NCBI RefSeq assembly: GCF_005869875.1
Contig: NZ_VAWG01000001.1
Location: 62,001 to 126,000 of the forward strand
Direction: 5' to 3'
DNA from: Paenibacillus pinistramenti
Lineage (GTDB): Bacteria > Bacillota > Bacilli > Paenibacillales > Paenibacillaceae
DNA: 64,000 nt
Position numbers and translations under genes: made by a program. Below, one piece after another: positions 17,050-25,832 of the stretch. A model generated the notes under the pieces. It made no database searches. It was not told the origin of the DNA and was given only the letters and a program-made list of their open reading frames with translations. Numbering within the stretch: the first letter of the stretch is position 1; each line of letters starts with the position of its first letter.

Positions 17050-18087
17050 TTATGTATGCCACTGCTCCCAGGTTTCCAGAGACATGACCTCCATCTCCGT
17101 CTTCTTGTCTCTGCCCATCAAGGCTTCGACCGCTGTGCGGGCATCCAGTCCCTCGAACAAGACTTGATACAGCTGTTTGGCAATCGGCATCTGAACTCCG
17201 TATTTCTCCGAGATTTCAGAAGCCGCCTTAGTTGTGCGTACACCTTCGACTACCATGTCCATTTGCTTCAGCACCTGCTCAAGCGACATGCCTTGGCCAA
17301 GCATAGAACCGGCACGCCAGTTCCGGCTGTGTTTGCTGGTGGCAGTTACGACCAGGTCGCCGATTCCGGCCAGTCCGGCAAAGGTCAGAGGGTTGGCACC
17401 CATTTGGGCGCCGATCCGGGTTATTTCCGCAAGACCGCGCGTCAGCAAAGCCGCTTTCGCATTGTCTCCGTACCCCAAGCCGTCCGACATTCCGGCACCC
17501 AAAGCTATGATATTCTTTAAGGCCCCGGCCAGCTCGACGCCAACCATATCCCGGTTTGTATATACACGGAAATAAGAGTTCATGAACAGATCCTGTGCCC
17601 GCTCTGCCTCCCCTTCTTCCAATGAAGCGACTACAACGGTGGTCGGGCACTGCTGTACCACTTCCTCCGCATGGCTCGGACCGGATAAGACGACGATGCG
17701 CCCTTCCTCACAGCCCAGCTCTTCAGAGATTACCGTCGAGACCCTTTTCAAAGTTTCCGTTTCAAATCCTTTGACGGCGTGAATAATCAGCTGACCCGGG
17801 TTCCAATGCTTCTTCAGCTCACTGGAAACCTGACGGACAGCCGAGGACGGCGAAACGATGACGACCGCTTCTGCATCCTTGACGGCTTCGCCCATATCGG
17901 TGGTTGCTTTAATAGAAGACGAAAGCGTTACCCCAGGTAAGTAATGATTATGATGATCCCGGTTAATTTCTTCAGCCTGTGATTCATTTCTTGTCCATAG
18001 TGACACCTGAATCCCTTTGTCGGCCAAAACGGAGGCCAATGCCGTTCCCCAGCTTCCTGCCACTAATACCGCCGCTTTTGCAAACAA
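17050..18087 (-). CDS. gpsA: NAD(P)H-dependent glycerol-3-phosphate dehydrogenase
   Basis: Reduces dihydroxyacetone phosphate to sn-glycerol-3-phosphate for phospholipid synthesis. 345 residues from TTG 18087, which follows AGGGGG by seven bases; an ATG at 18135 would add 16 residues and run into plsY. GSWGTAL, VVLSGPSHAEEV, the catalytic-lysine block VELAGALKNIIALGAG and GLAGIGDLVVT are all present. The first Gly of the Rossmann GAGSWG motif is Val here (VAGSWG), which is unusual. plsY, whose product uses the glycerol-3-phosphate, is immediately upstream. Confidence 0.96.
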   Translation of the reverse strand: MFAKAAVLVAGSWGTALASVLADKGIQVSLWTRNESQAEEINRDHHNHYLPGVTLSSSIKATTDMGEAVKDAEAVVIVSPSSAVRQVSSELKKHWNPGQLIIHAVKGFETETLKRVSTVISEELGCEEGRIVVLSGPSHAEEVVQQCPTTVVVASLEEGEAERAQDLFMNSYFRVYTNRDMVGVELAGALKNIIALGAGMSDGLGYGDNAKAALLTRGLAEITRIGAQMGANPLTFAGLAGIGDLVVTATSKHSRNWRAGSMLGQGMSLEQVLKQMDMVVEGVRTTKAASEISEKYGVQMPIAKQLYQVLFEGLDARTAVEALMGRDKKTEMEVMSLETWEQWHT

Positions 18088-18088
18088 A

Positions 18089-18703
18089 TCAGAATCCCCC
18101 TTTAGAGCCCAGTTTGTTCTCTCTCCCCTGAGCAATTTTCACAATATTCGACCGGTGTCTCCAGAATGCAAATATACAGATGAGTACACTCGCCCAGAAG
18201 TTGGGCCAGAAATCTGCCCCGTTAGAGCTGAATATCAGCATAAATACAGGTGTGAGCAGGACGAGCAGCAAAGATCCCAAAGAGACGTATCTGGTGATTG
18301 CTACAACAATAATTAAGATAATTGCGGCACACAACACTGGAATAAAAGCAAGACAAGCCATAACCCCAACCGTGGTGGCAATACCTTTCCCGCCTTTAAA
18401 GCGGAAATAAACCGGCCAGTTATGTCCGATAATCGAAGCAAGTCCGCACAGTGCCGGAACCCACTCACTGCTGCCCCCAAGCCAGCGGCCAAGAAGCACA
18501 GCGACAACGCCCTTCAGAATATCGAGAACAAGGACAAGGATCCCCGGACCCTTGCCCAGCACACGAAGTGTATTCGTAGCTCCCGCGTTGCCGCTTCCAT
18601 GATTCCGGATATCAATGCCCTTTAACCCTTTCGCCATTAGAACACTAAAACTCACAGAGCCCAGCAAATACGAAATGATCACAGCCAAAACAGAAAGAAT
18701 CAC
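18089..18703 (-). CDS. plsY: Acyl-phosphate:glycerol-3-phosphate acyltransferase
   Basis: Membrane enzyme that makes 1-acyl-glycerol-3-phosphate from acyl-phosphate, the first acylation in phospholipid synthesis. 204 residues, GTG start after AGGGGAG. Family motifs GSGNAGATNTLR, KGVVAVLLG and GGKGIATTVG (the three loops of the PlsY active site) and five to seven hydrophobic segments are visible. One base separates it from gpsA, and it lies 12 nt after der, as in B. subtilis (yneS group members differ in location). Confidence 0.96.
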   Translation of the reverse strand: MILSVLAVIISYLLGSVSFSVLMAKGLKGIDIRNHGSGNAGATNTLRVLGKGPGILVLVLDILKGVVAVLLGRWLGGSSEWVPALCGLASIIGHNWPVYFRFKGGKGIATTVGVMACLAFIPVLCAAIILIIVVAITRYVSLGSLLLVLLTPVFMLIFSSNGADFWPNFWASVLICIFAFWRHRSNIVKIAQGRENKLGSKGGF

Positions 18704-18715
18704 AATAGCTCTCCC

Positions 18716-20041
18716 CTAATCTTCTTTATCTGATTTACGACGTGTAAAGATGCGGATCGGCGTGCCTTCAAAGTCAAACGCAGCCCGGATCTTATTCTCC
18801 AAATAACGTTCATAGGAGAAATGCATCAGTTCCGGATCATTGACAAATACCACCATGGTAGGAGGCTTCACCGCTACTTGAGTCACATAATTAATCCGCA
18901 TCCTGCGGCCTTTATCGGTCGGAGGAGGATTAATTGCGATCGCATCGGAGACCACATCATTCAGAAGATGGGTGGCTACCCGTCTGGCATGCTGTTCCGC
19001 AGCCTGCTGGACGACCGGAAGCAGTTTATGCAGCCGCTGCTTTGTTAATGCAGACAAGAAGACAACTGGGGCATAGGTCATAAACAGAAAATGATCCCTG
19101 ATCTTCTTCTCAAATTCATTCATGGTCTTGTCATTCTTCTCTACAGCGTCCCACTTGTTGACGACAAATACGGCTGCCTTACCGGCTTCATACGCATATC
19201 CGGCAACATGCTTGTCCTGTTCAATAATCCCTTCCTCGCCATTGATGACAACAAGTACAACGTCAGCCCGTTCAATGGCCTTCATAGCCCGCATAACGCT
19301 GTATTTTTCGGTGGATTCATAAACCTTGCCGCGTTTACGCATACCTGCCGTATCAATGAGCACATACCGCTGGCCATCTTTCTCAAAAGGGGTGTCGATT
19401 GCATCGCGTGTTGTTCCCGCCACATTGCTGACAATAACGCGCTCTTCCCCTAAAATGGCGTTCACCAATGAAGATTTCCCTACGTTCGGACGCCCGATCA
19501 GCGCTACCCGGATCACATCTTCGTCATACTCTTCCTCTTTGGGTTCAGGCAAATGATCCGTAATGGCATCCAGCAGATCGCCTATACCGGTGCCATGACT
19601 TCCCGATACGCCGATCGGATCACCAAAGCCTAAATTATAGAACTCATAAATATGATCCTGGCGCTCCAAATTATCGACTTTATTAATAGCGAGCAAGATC
19701 GGTTTGCCGGAACGGTACAGCAGCTGGCCGACTTCCTCGTCTGACTGCGTTATGCCCGACTTTGCATCACACATAAACACGATGACATCGGCTTCCTCAA
19801 TCGCCAGTTCTGCCTGGGCACGGATTGACTTCATGATCATATCGTCCCCGTCTATCTCAATACCGCCTGTATCAATAATACTAAACGACTTGCCGTTCCA
19901 TTCCGAGGTACCGTAAATCCGGTCTCTTGTAATTCCGGGTTTATCCTCTACGATAGCGAGCCTGTCGCCAATAATCCGGTTAAAAATCGTGGATTTCCCC
20001 ACATTCGGCCGTCCGACGATGGCCACAACTGGTCTTGCCAT
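18716..20041 (-). CDS. der: Ribosome-assembly GTPase Der (EngA)
   Basis: Essential GTPase for 50S maturation with two tandem G domains. 441 residues. First P-loop GRPNVGKST at 10-18 with DTGGIE; second GRPNVGKSS near 186 with [13 protein letters not shown] and NKWD are the G4 motifs; the C-terminal KH-like domain ([19 protein letters not shown]) closes the protein. AGGAGGA site upstream of the ATG. It leads the der-plsY-gpsA unit. Confidence 0.98.
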   Translation of the reverse strand: MARPVVAIVGRPNVGKSTIFNRIIGDRLAIVEDKPGITRDRIYGTSEWNGKSFSIIDTGGIEIDGDDMIMKSIRAQAELAIEEADVIVFMCDAKSGITQSDEEVGQLLYRSGKPILLAINKVDNLERQDHIYEFYNLGFGDPIGVSGSHGTGIGDLLDAITDHLPEPKEEEYDEDVIRVALIGRPNVGKSSLVNAILGEERVIVSNVAGTTRDAIDTPFEKDGQRYVLIDTAGMRKRGKVYESTEKYSVMRAMKAIERADVVLVVINGEEGIIEQDKHVAGYAYEAGKAAVFVVNKWDAVEKNDKTMNEFEKKIRDHFLFMTYAPVVFLSALTKQRLHKLLPVVQQAAEQHARRVATHLLNDVVSDAIAINPPPTDKGRRMRINYVTQVAVKPPTMVVFVNDPELMHFSYERYLENKIRAAFDFEGTPIRIFTRRKSDKED

Positions 20042-20182
20042 TCACATTCCTCCTAAAAAAGCCTGTCCTCTGTCTTCTGTCTGGAGTTATCTTTCGTACA
20101 ATTCTACCCCATCTATCCGTACATCATCATAGCAAAAAATAGAGCGATTGGCGAACAATTCAATCCGCTTCAGCCCATGACA

Positions 20183-20217
20183 TAAAAAACGGCGAACCCT
20201 CTGCCGAGTTCGCCGTT
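20183..20217 (-). terminator. Intrinsic terminator after the S1-domain gene
   Basis: Minus strand AACGGCGAAC / GTTCGCCGTT with a nine-base loop, then six T. Confidence 0.9.
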
Positions 20218-20243
20218 CGCTGCCAACTTTCAATGGTCGTTTC

Positions 20244-21494
20244 TTATTTCAATTTGCTCAGCTTGTCGCCGAAACGCTCGCCAAGCGTAATGCTCAGACC
20301 TTGATTGCTGAGGGATACATTTGGATTATTGCCCAAATCTTCAGCCTTCACGCTGTCTCTTCTTTCACGGTTAGGGGAAGAAGTTCTTTCCGGCTTAGCG
20401 GATTCCGCTGGAGCCTCTTCCGTTTCTTTAATGCTCAGGCTGACGCGTTTCTCGGAAGGATTCACTTCAAGAATCTTGACTTGAACGTCTTGACCTTCTT
20501 TCAGTACTTCATGCGGAGTACCGATATGTTTATGTGAAATTTGAGAAATATGAACGAGACCTTCAACGCCTGGTGCGATTTCAACAAAAGCGCCGAATGG
20601 AGCAAGACGTTTTACTTGTCCGGATACGATATCGCCGGATTTAAACTGGTCAGCAGCCGTTTCCCATGGACCTGGAGCAGCAGCTTTGATGCTCAGGCTG
20701 ATTTTGCCTTTCTCAGGATCGACTTTCAGAACTTTAACTTTCACCTGATCGCCTTCGGAGAGAACGTCAGCCGGTTTATTCACATGGTTCCATGCAATTT
20801 CGGAAACGTGAACCAGACCGTCTACACCGCCTACATCTACAAATGCGCCAAAGTCAGTCAGACGCTGAACCGTACCTTCAATAACGGATCCTTCTTGAAG
20901 CTCAGCCATCACCTTATGTTTGTTAGCTTCGAACTCTTCTTCAAGAACGTCTTTCTGGGACAGAATCACTTTATTGTTCTCGCGGTCAAGCTCTTTAACT
21001 TTAACACGCAGGGTACGCCCTTTGTAATCGCTGAAGTCTTCAACAAAATGACGCTCAACCATAGAAGCAGGAATGAATCCGCGAACGCCTACGTCAGCTA
21101 CAATTCCGCCTTTGACAACGTCTGCAACGACTACTTCAAACGTCTCGCTGCTATCAAACTTGGCCTGCAGTTCATCCCAAGCATTCTCGCTGTCGATCGC
21201 ACGTTTGGAGAGAACAAGGCTTTCTTTCTCGTCGTTAATGCTGACAACTTTAGCTTCTACTTCTTGACCGACCTGTACCACTTCGCCGGCGGAGTCCAGG
21301 TGTACCGAAGACAGCTCGCGAATAGGGATAATTCCGTCATATTTATATCCAAGACTTACATAAGCCTGATTGTCCTCAACCTTGACAATCGTTCCTTTGA
21401 CGGTGTCCCCTTTTTTCAAGGATACGATTTGGTCCAGTTCGTCTTGATTTGCAGTTTCCACAACTTCTTGTTGATCTTTGATTTCTTCCGACAT
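20244..21494 (-). CDS. ypfD: 30S ribosomal protein S1 homologue (four S1 domains)
   Basis: RNA-binding protein with four S1/OB repeats at about 26-96, 115-180, 200-270 and 285-356, each ending in a xxLSxK-type strand (ESLVLSKRA, VILSQKD, ISLSIKA, VSLSIKE). 416 residues. Bacillus-type YpfD/RpsA proteins are shorter than the six-domain E. coli S1 and may not be true ribosomal proteins. The C-terminal tail (SAKPERTSSPNRERR) is disordered and basic. Located two genes from cmk, as in many bacteria. AGGAGGT site upstream. Confidence 0.95.
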   Translation of the reverse strand: MSEEIKDQQEVVETANQDELDQIVSLKKGDTVKGTIVKVEDNQAYVSLGYKYDGIIPIRELSSVHLDSAGEVVQVGQEVEAKVVSINDEKESLVLSKRAIDSENAWDELQAKFDSSETFEVVVADVVKGGIVADVGVRGFIPASMVERHFVEDFSDYKGRTLRVKVKELDRENNKVILSQKDVLEEEFEANKHKVMAELQEGSVIEGTVQRLTDFGAFVDVGGVDGLVHVSEIAWNHVNKPADVLSEGDQVKVKVLKVDPEKGKISLSIKAAAPGPWETAADQFKSGDIVSGQVKRLAPFGAFVEIAPGVEGLVHISQISHKHIGTPHEVLKEGQDVQVKILEVNPSEKRVSLSIKETEEAPAESAKPERTSSPNRERRDSVKAEDLGNNPNVSLSNQGLSITLGERFGDKLSKLK

Positions 21495-21646
21495 TTCAAT
21501 AACCTCCTCAGTTCGATAAGCCCATTTATTTAAACTCGCTTGTAGGCGTAGTTCAAAACATGATAAATCTGTTATAGCTTGCCAAGTCTTTCATAACTTC
21601 ATGCATAAGCATGATAGTCAGATTGGCGGTTAAGCCGTAAAGACTT

Positions 21647-22228
21647 TCAGGCACTGCCTTGTTTAAGCTGCCGGATCGACGACATGATCCTCTCTGTCGC
21701 AATGTCAACCGCATCACCAGTAGGATTCTCGCGGAACTCGTCCAAGTCCACCGGCGGCCCGTAAACCACTCTTACTTTTCTAAAAAGTTTATAATTGCCA
21801 AGTATCGCTACGGGAATCACCACTGCTCCGCTTCGAAGCGCGAAGTTTGCCGCGCCCTTCTTCACTGCGGCATCTGCCGCTGCATGGCGGGTGCCTTCAG
21901 GAAAAATCCCCATAACATGCCCCTCGCGCAGAAGCTTAAGGGATATTTTAATTGATTCCTTGCTTACGCCGCCTCTTTTCACCGGGAAAGCCCCGAGTGC
22001 CTTAATGAGCTTGCCGAGCAGTGGTACATTAAACAATTCGGCTTTGGCCATGAAGTGAACCTTGCGCTTCAGCAAAATCCCTACTGACGGGGGATCAAAA
22101 TTGCTGATATGGTTTGAGCATAACAACACTCCGCCTTCTTGCGGTATGTGCTCCAAACCGACAGCTTCAATCCGGAACAGCAGCTTATAAATGACTTTCG
22201 CAATAAATCTGCACAAGCGGTAAATCAT
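21647..22228 (-). CDS. plsC: 1-acylglycerol-3-phosphate O-acyltransferase
   Basis: Membrane-associated acyltransferase making phosphatidic acid. 193 residues. The catalytic NHISNFD (H40, D45) and the FPEGTR glycerol-phosphate-binding motif are present, plus VPVAILGNYK near the C-terminus. Its ATG overlaps the cmk stop (ATGA), so it is translationally coupled to cytidylate kinase. It supplies the step after PlsY, encoded 3 kb away. Confidence 0.95.
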   Translation of the reverse strand: MIYRLCRFIAKVIYKLLFRIEAVGLEHIPQEGGVLLCSNHISNFDPPSVGILLKRKVHFMAKAELFNVPLLGKLIKALGAFPVKRGGVSKESIKISLKLLREGHVMGIFPEGTRHAAADAAVKKGAANFALRSGAVVIPVAILGNYKLFRKVRVVYGPPVDLDEFRENPTGDAVDIATERIMSSIRQLKQGSA

Positions 22229-22935
22229 TCTACACTTCTCTCCATCCCATGAGCCTTACATAGTCTTACAATAGCCTCAGACACTTCAGTAATTGACATT
22301 CGCGTAGTGTCCAGCAGCACGGCATCTTCTGCCTGACGGAGGGGTGAAATTTCCCGTTCCGCATCCAGCCGGTCGCGTTCAGCAATGTCGCGTGTTAGCT
22401 TCTCAAGCGATGTGCTTTCTGGATTCTTAAGCTCCTGAAACCTGCGCCGCGCCCGTTCTTCCACTGCAGCTGTCATAAACACCTTCACTTCCGCATCAGG
22501 AAGAACTGTTGTGCCGATATCGCGTCCATCCATAACAACGCCTTTGCGCAAAGCCATTTGCCGCTGAAGAGAGACCATTAAGGCCCGCAGCCCCTCGATT
22601 TGCGCATATCGCGACACATTCGCATTAATGTCACTGGACCGGATCGACTCCGTGACATCAGCTCCATCAAGAAGCACCTTCTGCCCAAATTCGCCAGGCT
22701 GTAATTCAATAACCAGTTTCTGGGCAACTTGAAGCACTTTCTCTTCATCTTCCGGCGGAATGCCAAGCTGCAGCATACGTAATGTTACCGCACGGTACAT
22801 CGCGCCGGTATCGACGTAGATATAACCCAGTGCACCGGCAACCATACGTGCTACTGTACTTTTGCCTGCCCCCGCGGGTCCGTCGATGGCGATGTTGATT
22901 TTGCAGTTGGTGTAACCCTTCGATTGACCTGACAA
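22225..22935 (-). CDS. cmk: Cytidylate kinase
   Basis: Phosphorylates CMP and dCMP. 236 residues, TTG start after GAGGAGG. P-loop GPAGAGKST at 19-27, DTGAMYRAVT, and the lid-side DGRDIGTTVLPDA are diagnostic. An N-terminal stretch of about 12 residues precedes the first strand. Same relative position as in B. subtilis (ypfB-cmk-ypfD), with plsC inserted. Confidence 0.97.
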   Translation of the reverse strand: MSGQSKGYTNCKINIAIDGPAGAGKSTVARMVAGALGYIYVDTGAMYRAVTLRMLQLGIPPEDEEKVLQVAQKLVIELQPGEFGQKVLLDGADVTESIRSSDINANVSRYAQIEGLRALMVSLQRQMALRKGVVMDGRDIGTTVLPDAEVKVFMTAAVEERARRRFQELKNPESTSLEKLTRDIAERDRLDAEREISPLRQAEDAVLLDTTRMSITEVSEAIVRLCKAHGMERSVE

Positions 22936-22965
22936 GGGATATCCTCCTCAAACGCTAAAACTCAA

Positions 22966-22987
22966 GAAAAAAGCAGGCTTTGCCTGC
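22966..22987 (-). terminator. Intrinsic terminator before cmk
   Basis: Minus strand GCAGGC-AAA-GCCTGC followed by six T, between the small membrane gene and cmk. Confidence 0.8.
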
Positions 22988-23030
22988 GACGTGAAAATTA
23001 TACCACATATAAAATAAGGATGCAAAAAGC

Positions 23031-23261
23031 TCAGTTTCCGGCTTGATTGTCCTCAGGCAGCCAAAGGGGCTTCAGACGTTCCCCTTCCCACCTTTCAGCT
23101 GATGACCATACACTGCGGACAGCAGGTATTCTCAGCAGCCCCTGAGTGAGGCACAGACCCACCAGAAGCAGAATCAGCGCTGTTCGAAAACCTTTCTGCA
23201 CCTGGTTGCTGAACTGGATAAACAATCGCGTATACTCCTCTTCCTTCGAATCCCGGTTCAT
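23031..23261 (-). CDS. Small membrane protein, DUF5359/YpfB-like
   Basis: 76 residues with one hydrophobic segment at about 27-45 (ALILLLVGLCLTQGLL), a charged cytoplasmic N-terminus and a short outer tail. B. subtilis has the DUF5359 protein YpfB between cmk and the PilZ gene ypfA; position and topology agree, though sequence similarity is slight. Function unknown. Ribosome site AAGGAAGG before the ATG. Confidence 0.65.
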   Translation of the reverse strand: MNRDSKEEEYTRLFIQFSNQVQKGFRTALILLLVGLCLTQGLLRIPAVRSVWSSAERWEGERLKPLWLPEDNQAGN

Positions 23262-23348
23262 CTGAATCCTTCCTTTACATTTAACCTAGGATTAGCATGC
23301 CCGGAGTTGCGGGGAATATGTATGCCGCTGGAGCAGATGGCAAAATAA

Positions 23349-24011
23349 TCAGCGGTTTCTGAAATCGAATTGCCGCTCAAAGCAGTAGCGGATAATTTTC
23401 TGCCGCTCAAAATCGGTTATACCGATATATTTAAGCATAATCTGCTGCTTGCCTGATTCCATCTTTTTCTGCCGGACAACTTCCGCTTCAAAGTGCGCAT
23501 GCTCGATCAGACCGTTCTTATACGGGATCAGCAGCCAGCAGTCCAGCTGTTCCTCCTCCGTGACCGGGTGGGATTGATCGGTATAATAAGACACGCCGCC
23601 CCCGCCTACATCATCCGTAATGACCAGAAGACGTTCGCCGTTCTTCATCCCTAATGCCAATTCAAGCTCGGCGGGCACTCTGAGAAAATTACGCCGCTGA
23701 ATCTGTGTGATAGAGTCCGGATTCGGCTTCCGGATTCTTACCTGACGTACTACTTCGTTCGTAAATCCCAGGACATAAGTATTAAAATAGTTCTTCGTTC
23801 CCGATTCACTCATGAAATAAACGGAAAGCTCTTCACCAATAAAAAGCCTCTTCAAGCGGTTATGCCCGATCTCCATGGGCACTTCAATCAGAAAGGCATC
23901 CTCTTCAATGTCGGATATACGCGATTTGTATTCGGTTCTTCCTTCCTTTTCGTCGCTGGAAGCCACTTGAAGATAAACAAAATCATTAATTTTTGGATAC
24001 AAATGTCTCAC
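23349..24011 (-). CDS. PilZ-domain c-di-GMP-binding flagellar brake protein (YpfA/YcgR-like)
   Basis: 220 residues with an N-terminal YcgR-type beta domain (about 1-95) and a C-terminal PilZ domain (about 103-215). The c-di-GMP arginines lie in QRRNFLRV (R107 and R111). The usual D/N-x-S-x-x-G is DDVGGGG (133-139) here, with Gly for Ser. B. subtilis YpfA (DgrA) at the same position binds c-di-GMP and inhibits swimming through MotA; that role is likely here. The start is a GTG with a poor site; a TTG three codons later is possible. Confidence 0.88.
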   Translation of the reverse strand: MRHLYPKINDFVYLQVASSDEKEGRTEYKSRISDIEEDAFLIEVPMEIGHNRLKRLFIGEELSVYFMSESGTKNYFNTYVLGFTNEVVRQVRIRKPNPDSITQIQRRNFLRVPAELELALGMKNGERLLVITDDVGGGGVSYYTDQSHPVTEEEQLDCWLLIPYKNGLIEHAHFEAEVVRQKKMESGKQQIMLKYIGITDFERQKIIRYCFERQFDFRNR

Positions 24012-24083
24012 CGCCGCTACTTGTTTCTGAATTTCTACTGAAATTATAGCATGTCCTTCGTTTAAAATTGAGACTTATTTCAT

Positions 24084-24117
24084 AAAAAAGACAACCTCCC
24101 TCTATTGAGGAAGGCTG
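24084..24117 (-). terminator. Intrinsic terminator after ypeB
   Basis: Minus strand 11-bp stem CAGCCTTCCTC / GAGGGAGGTTG (two G-U pairs), AATA loop, six T. Confidence 0.8.
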
Positions 24118-24159
24118 CCGGAGCTGCAAAATACCAAGCTGCTGAATATGAAGCTGCTA

Positions 24160-25524
24160 TTAGGAGAGGGAAGCGCTGGACGGACGGAACTCTTCTACCT
24201 TCTCTTCTTCACCTGTAATGCCGTTCAGATAGATCCGGTAAGCGGATCCGTTAATCCGTCCGCCGAACTCATATGCCGCCACACGCTCGCCGGCTTCATT
24301 CTCAATAACGGCCTTACGATGATAACTTTCCTTAAATTCAGGGTTCAGATGCTTTCGTGCTGCCGAGAGGGACAGCTTCGCTGCTGGAAGCTTGGCCGCT
24401 TTGTTTGTGCTCTTCTCATATACATAGTCGCTGCATTGAAGACCCGTTACCTCACCATTATCCAATGCAACGCGGACTACCGCTTTCTCAGGATAAATCA
24501 GGACTCCGTCCTTGGATTTGACAAATGTGAAGCTGCCGACATTGTCGTAAGCATCATAAGTAACCGGAGTCATGTCTTCGAACCCTTTGCTCTTCAGAAA
24601 TTCACTTGCTTTTTGCCGAGCAACCGAGCTGGAAACGGCACGGGGGCCGACAGTCCGCGAATTGCTGTAAGCGATCATCTCGCCGCCCCTCCGGGTAAAG
24701 TCCAAGGATACGACATTCTTGGCATCCTGCCCCGGATTTGCTGCAAAGGCGGTATAAGAAGCCCATTCGGTGCCCGTCCCGTTCTCGGTAACTTTAACAT
24801 TGGCTGCAGAGGTTCCTAGAAATTTGGCAGCCTTGCTGCGGATTTCGCTTTGGGACACTGTTTTGGCGTCGAGTTTCTTGACGCTTCTCTTGTTATAGAC
24901 GCTGGCAACAGACGGTCCAAGATCCAGCTCCGGATATTGGGATACGCGTTTGTCCACCGTTTTGAAACCGTCGATAATCGTGTTGTCAGCTGCTGCTTTC
25001 TCAGTGGCCAGCGCGGATTCAACATCCATCCAGCGCAGTCGGTTGGTGATGACTTTGTTCTGGACCTGCTGAAGATTTTTCGAAATTTCACCCGTGCTTT
25101 TGTAAAGCTCTTTCAAGTTGCTTAATTCTTTGGTGCTCATCGGCTGCTTCGTCAAGTCCCGGGCGGCCACCTGATAAGAGAATTGAGACAAGCGGGACAG
25201 CAGCCCTTCCGTCTGGTTAAAAGGAAGCAGCGTCAGCGGGAGCTGATTAATCTCCCCCTGTGCTTCGCTGGTAATCCGCCAAACATTCATCAGCCCTTTA
25301 CGGTGCATTTGCGTAGAATCCGCACTTACCGCAAGCGTGTTCCCTAGCTCACCATGCAGGCGGTCCACATGATAAGACAGATCATGAAACGCCCGCTGAT
25401 ACTGGTTCTCCGCTTTGAGCAGCACCGAATTTTTATCCCGGTTCTCCTGATATCCCCATACCAGAGCTCCGATCAGCAGTATAGTCATGACAGGAAACAA
25501 TACGCCGCTTAACCGTCTGTACAT
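24160..25524 (-). CDS. ypeB: Spore germination protein YpeB
   Basis: Inner-membrane-anchored spore protein that protects and localises the cortex-lytic enzyme SleB. 454 residues: N-terminal membrane segment at about 7-25, a helical domain to about 200, then repeated PepSY-like modules (SSVARQKASEFLKSKGF, LSAARKHLNPEF). The order and length match Bacillus YpeB. Normally sleB lies directly upstream in the same operon; here it is replaced by a 49-codon zinc-ribbon gene and prsW. Confidence 0.93.
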   Translation of the reverse strand: MYRRLSGVLFPVMTILLIGALVWGYQENRDKNSVLLKAENQYQRAFHDLSYHVDRLHGELGNTLAVSADSTQMHRKGLMNVWRITSEAQGEINQLPLTLLPFNQTEGLLSRLSQFSYQVAARDLTKQPMSTKELSNLKELYKSTGEISKNLQQVQNKVITNRLRWMDVESALATEKAAADNTIIDGFKTVDKRVSQYPELDLGPSVASVYNKRSVKKLDAKTVSQSEIRSKAAKFLGTSAANVKVTENGTGTEWASYTAFAANPGQDAKNVVSLDFTRRGGEMIAYSNSRTVGPRAVSSSVARQKASEFLKSKGFEDMTPVTYDAYDNVGSFTFVKSKDGVLIYPEKAVVRVALDNGEVTGLQCSDYVYEKSTNKAAKLPAAKLSLSAARKHLNPEFKESYHRKAVIENEAGERVAAYEFGGRINGSAYRIYLNGITGEEEKVEEFRPSSASLS

Positions 25525-25608
25525 AAACTATGCGCTCTCCTTTCTTCAATTACTGCCATTAGTTTGACATGAAGGAAGGAACTTTATGCATGTTTTTCTG
25601 CGCAGGGT

Positions 25609-25758
25609 TTAGACCGGAATTTCCTCGATTTCAAACATGCTGCTGTTGTCGCAAATGCACTGCTTAAACCCTGTTTCCAGCTTTCCTTGATCCTTTCTGG
25701 CTCTTAAAATGAAGCGTTCCCCGCATTTCTTGCACGTAATCGTCACTTTGACCCTCAT
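25609..25758 (-). CDS. Small zinc-ribbon-like protein (49 aa)
   Basis: Read from the sequence: ATG 25758 to TAA 25609. It begins MRVKVTITCKKCGERF and ends with FKQCICDNSSMFEIEEIPV. Cys9, Cys12 (CKKC), Cys34 and Cys36 (CIC) could bind one metal. Basic in the middle, acidic at the end; no membrane segment. The start codon directly follows eight T of a terminator-like hairpin, and the AAGGGTG that could act as ribosome site is in that hairpin's 3' arm. I do not recognise the family. Its place is that of sleB in B. subtilis. Confidence 0.6.
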   Translation of the reverse strand: MRVKVTITCKKCGERFILRARKDQGKLETGFKQCICDNSSMFEIEEIPV

Positions 25759-25815
25759 AAAAAAAACACCCTTTCTCGAAAATACCGCTCAGGCGGAACA
25801 ATCAAGATAAGGGTG
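25759..25815 (-). terminator. Terminator-like hairpin after prsW, touching the next start codon
   Basis: Minus strand CACCCTT pairs with AAGGGTG across a 35-base loop that contains a smaller CCGCCTGAGCGG hairpin; eight T follow and run into the ATG of the 49-codon gene. It may both end the prsW transcript and hide the ribosome site of the small gene. Confidence 0.65.
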
Positions 25816-25832
25816 CCCAAAAAAGGGATATT

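Noticed and set aside
20541-21533. Plus-strand open frame (330 codons) opposite the S1-domain gene
   Set aside because: Phe/Asn-rich translation typical of a reversed S1-domain sequence, no homology seen, no start signal.
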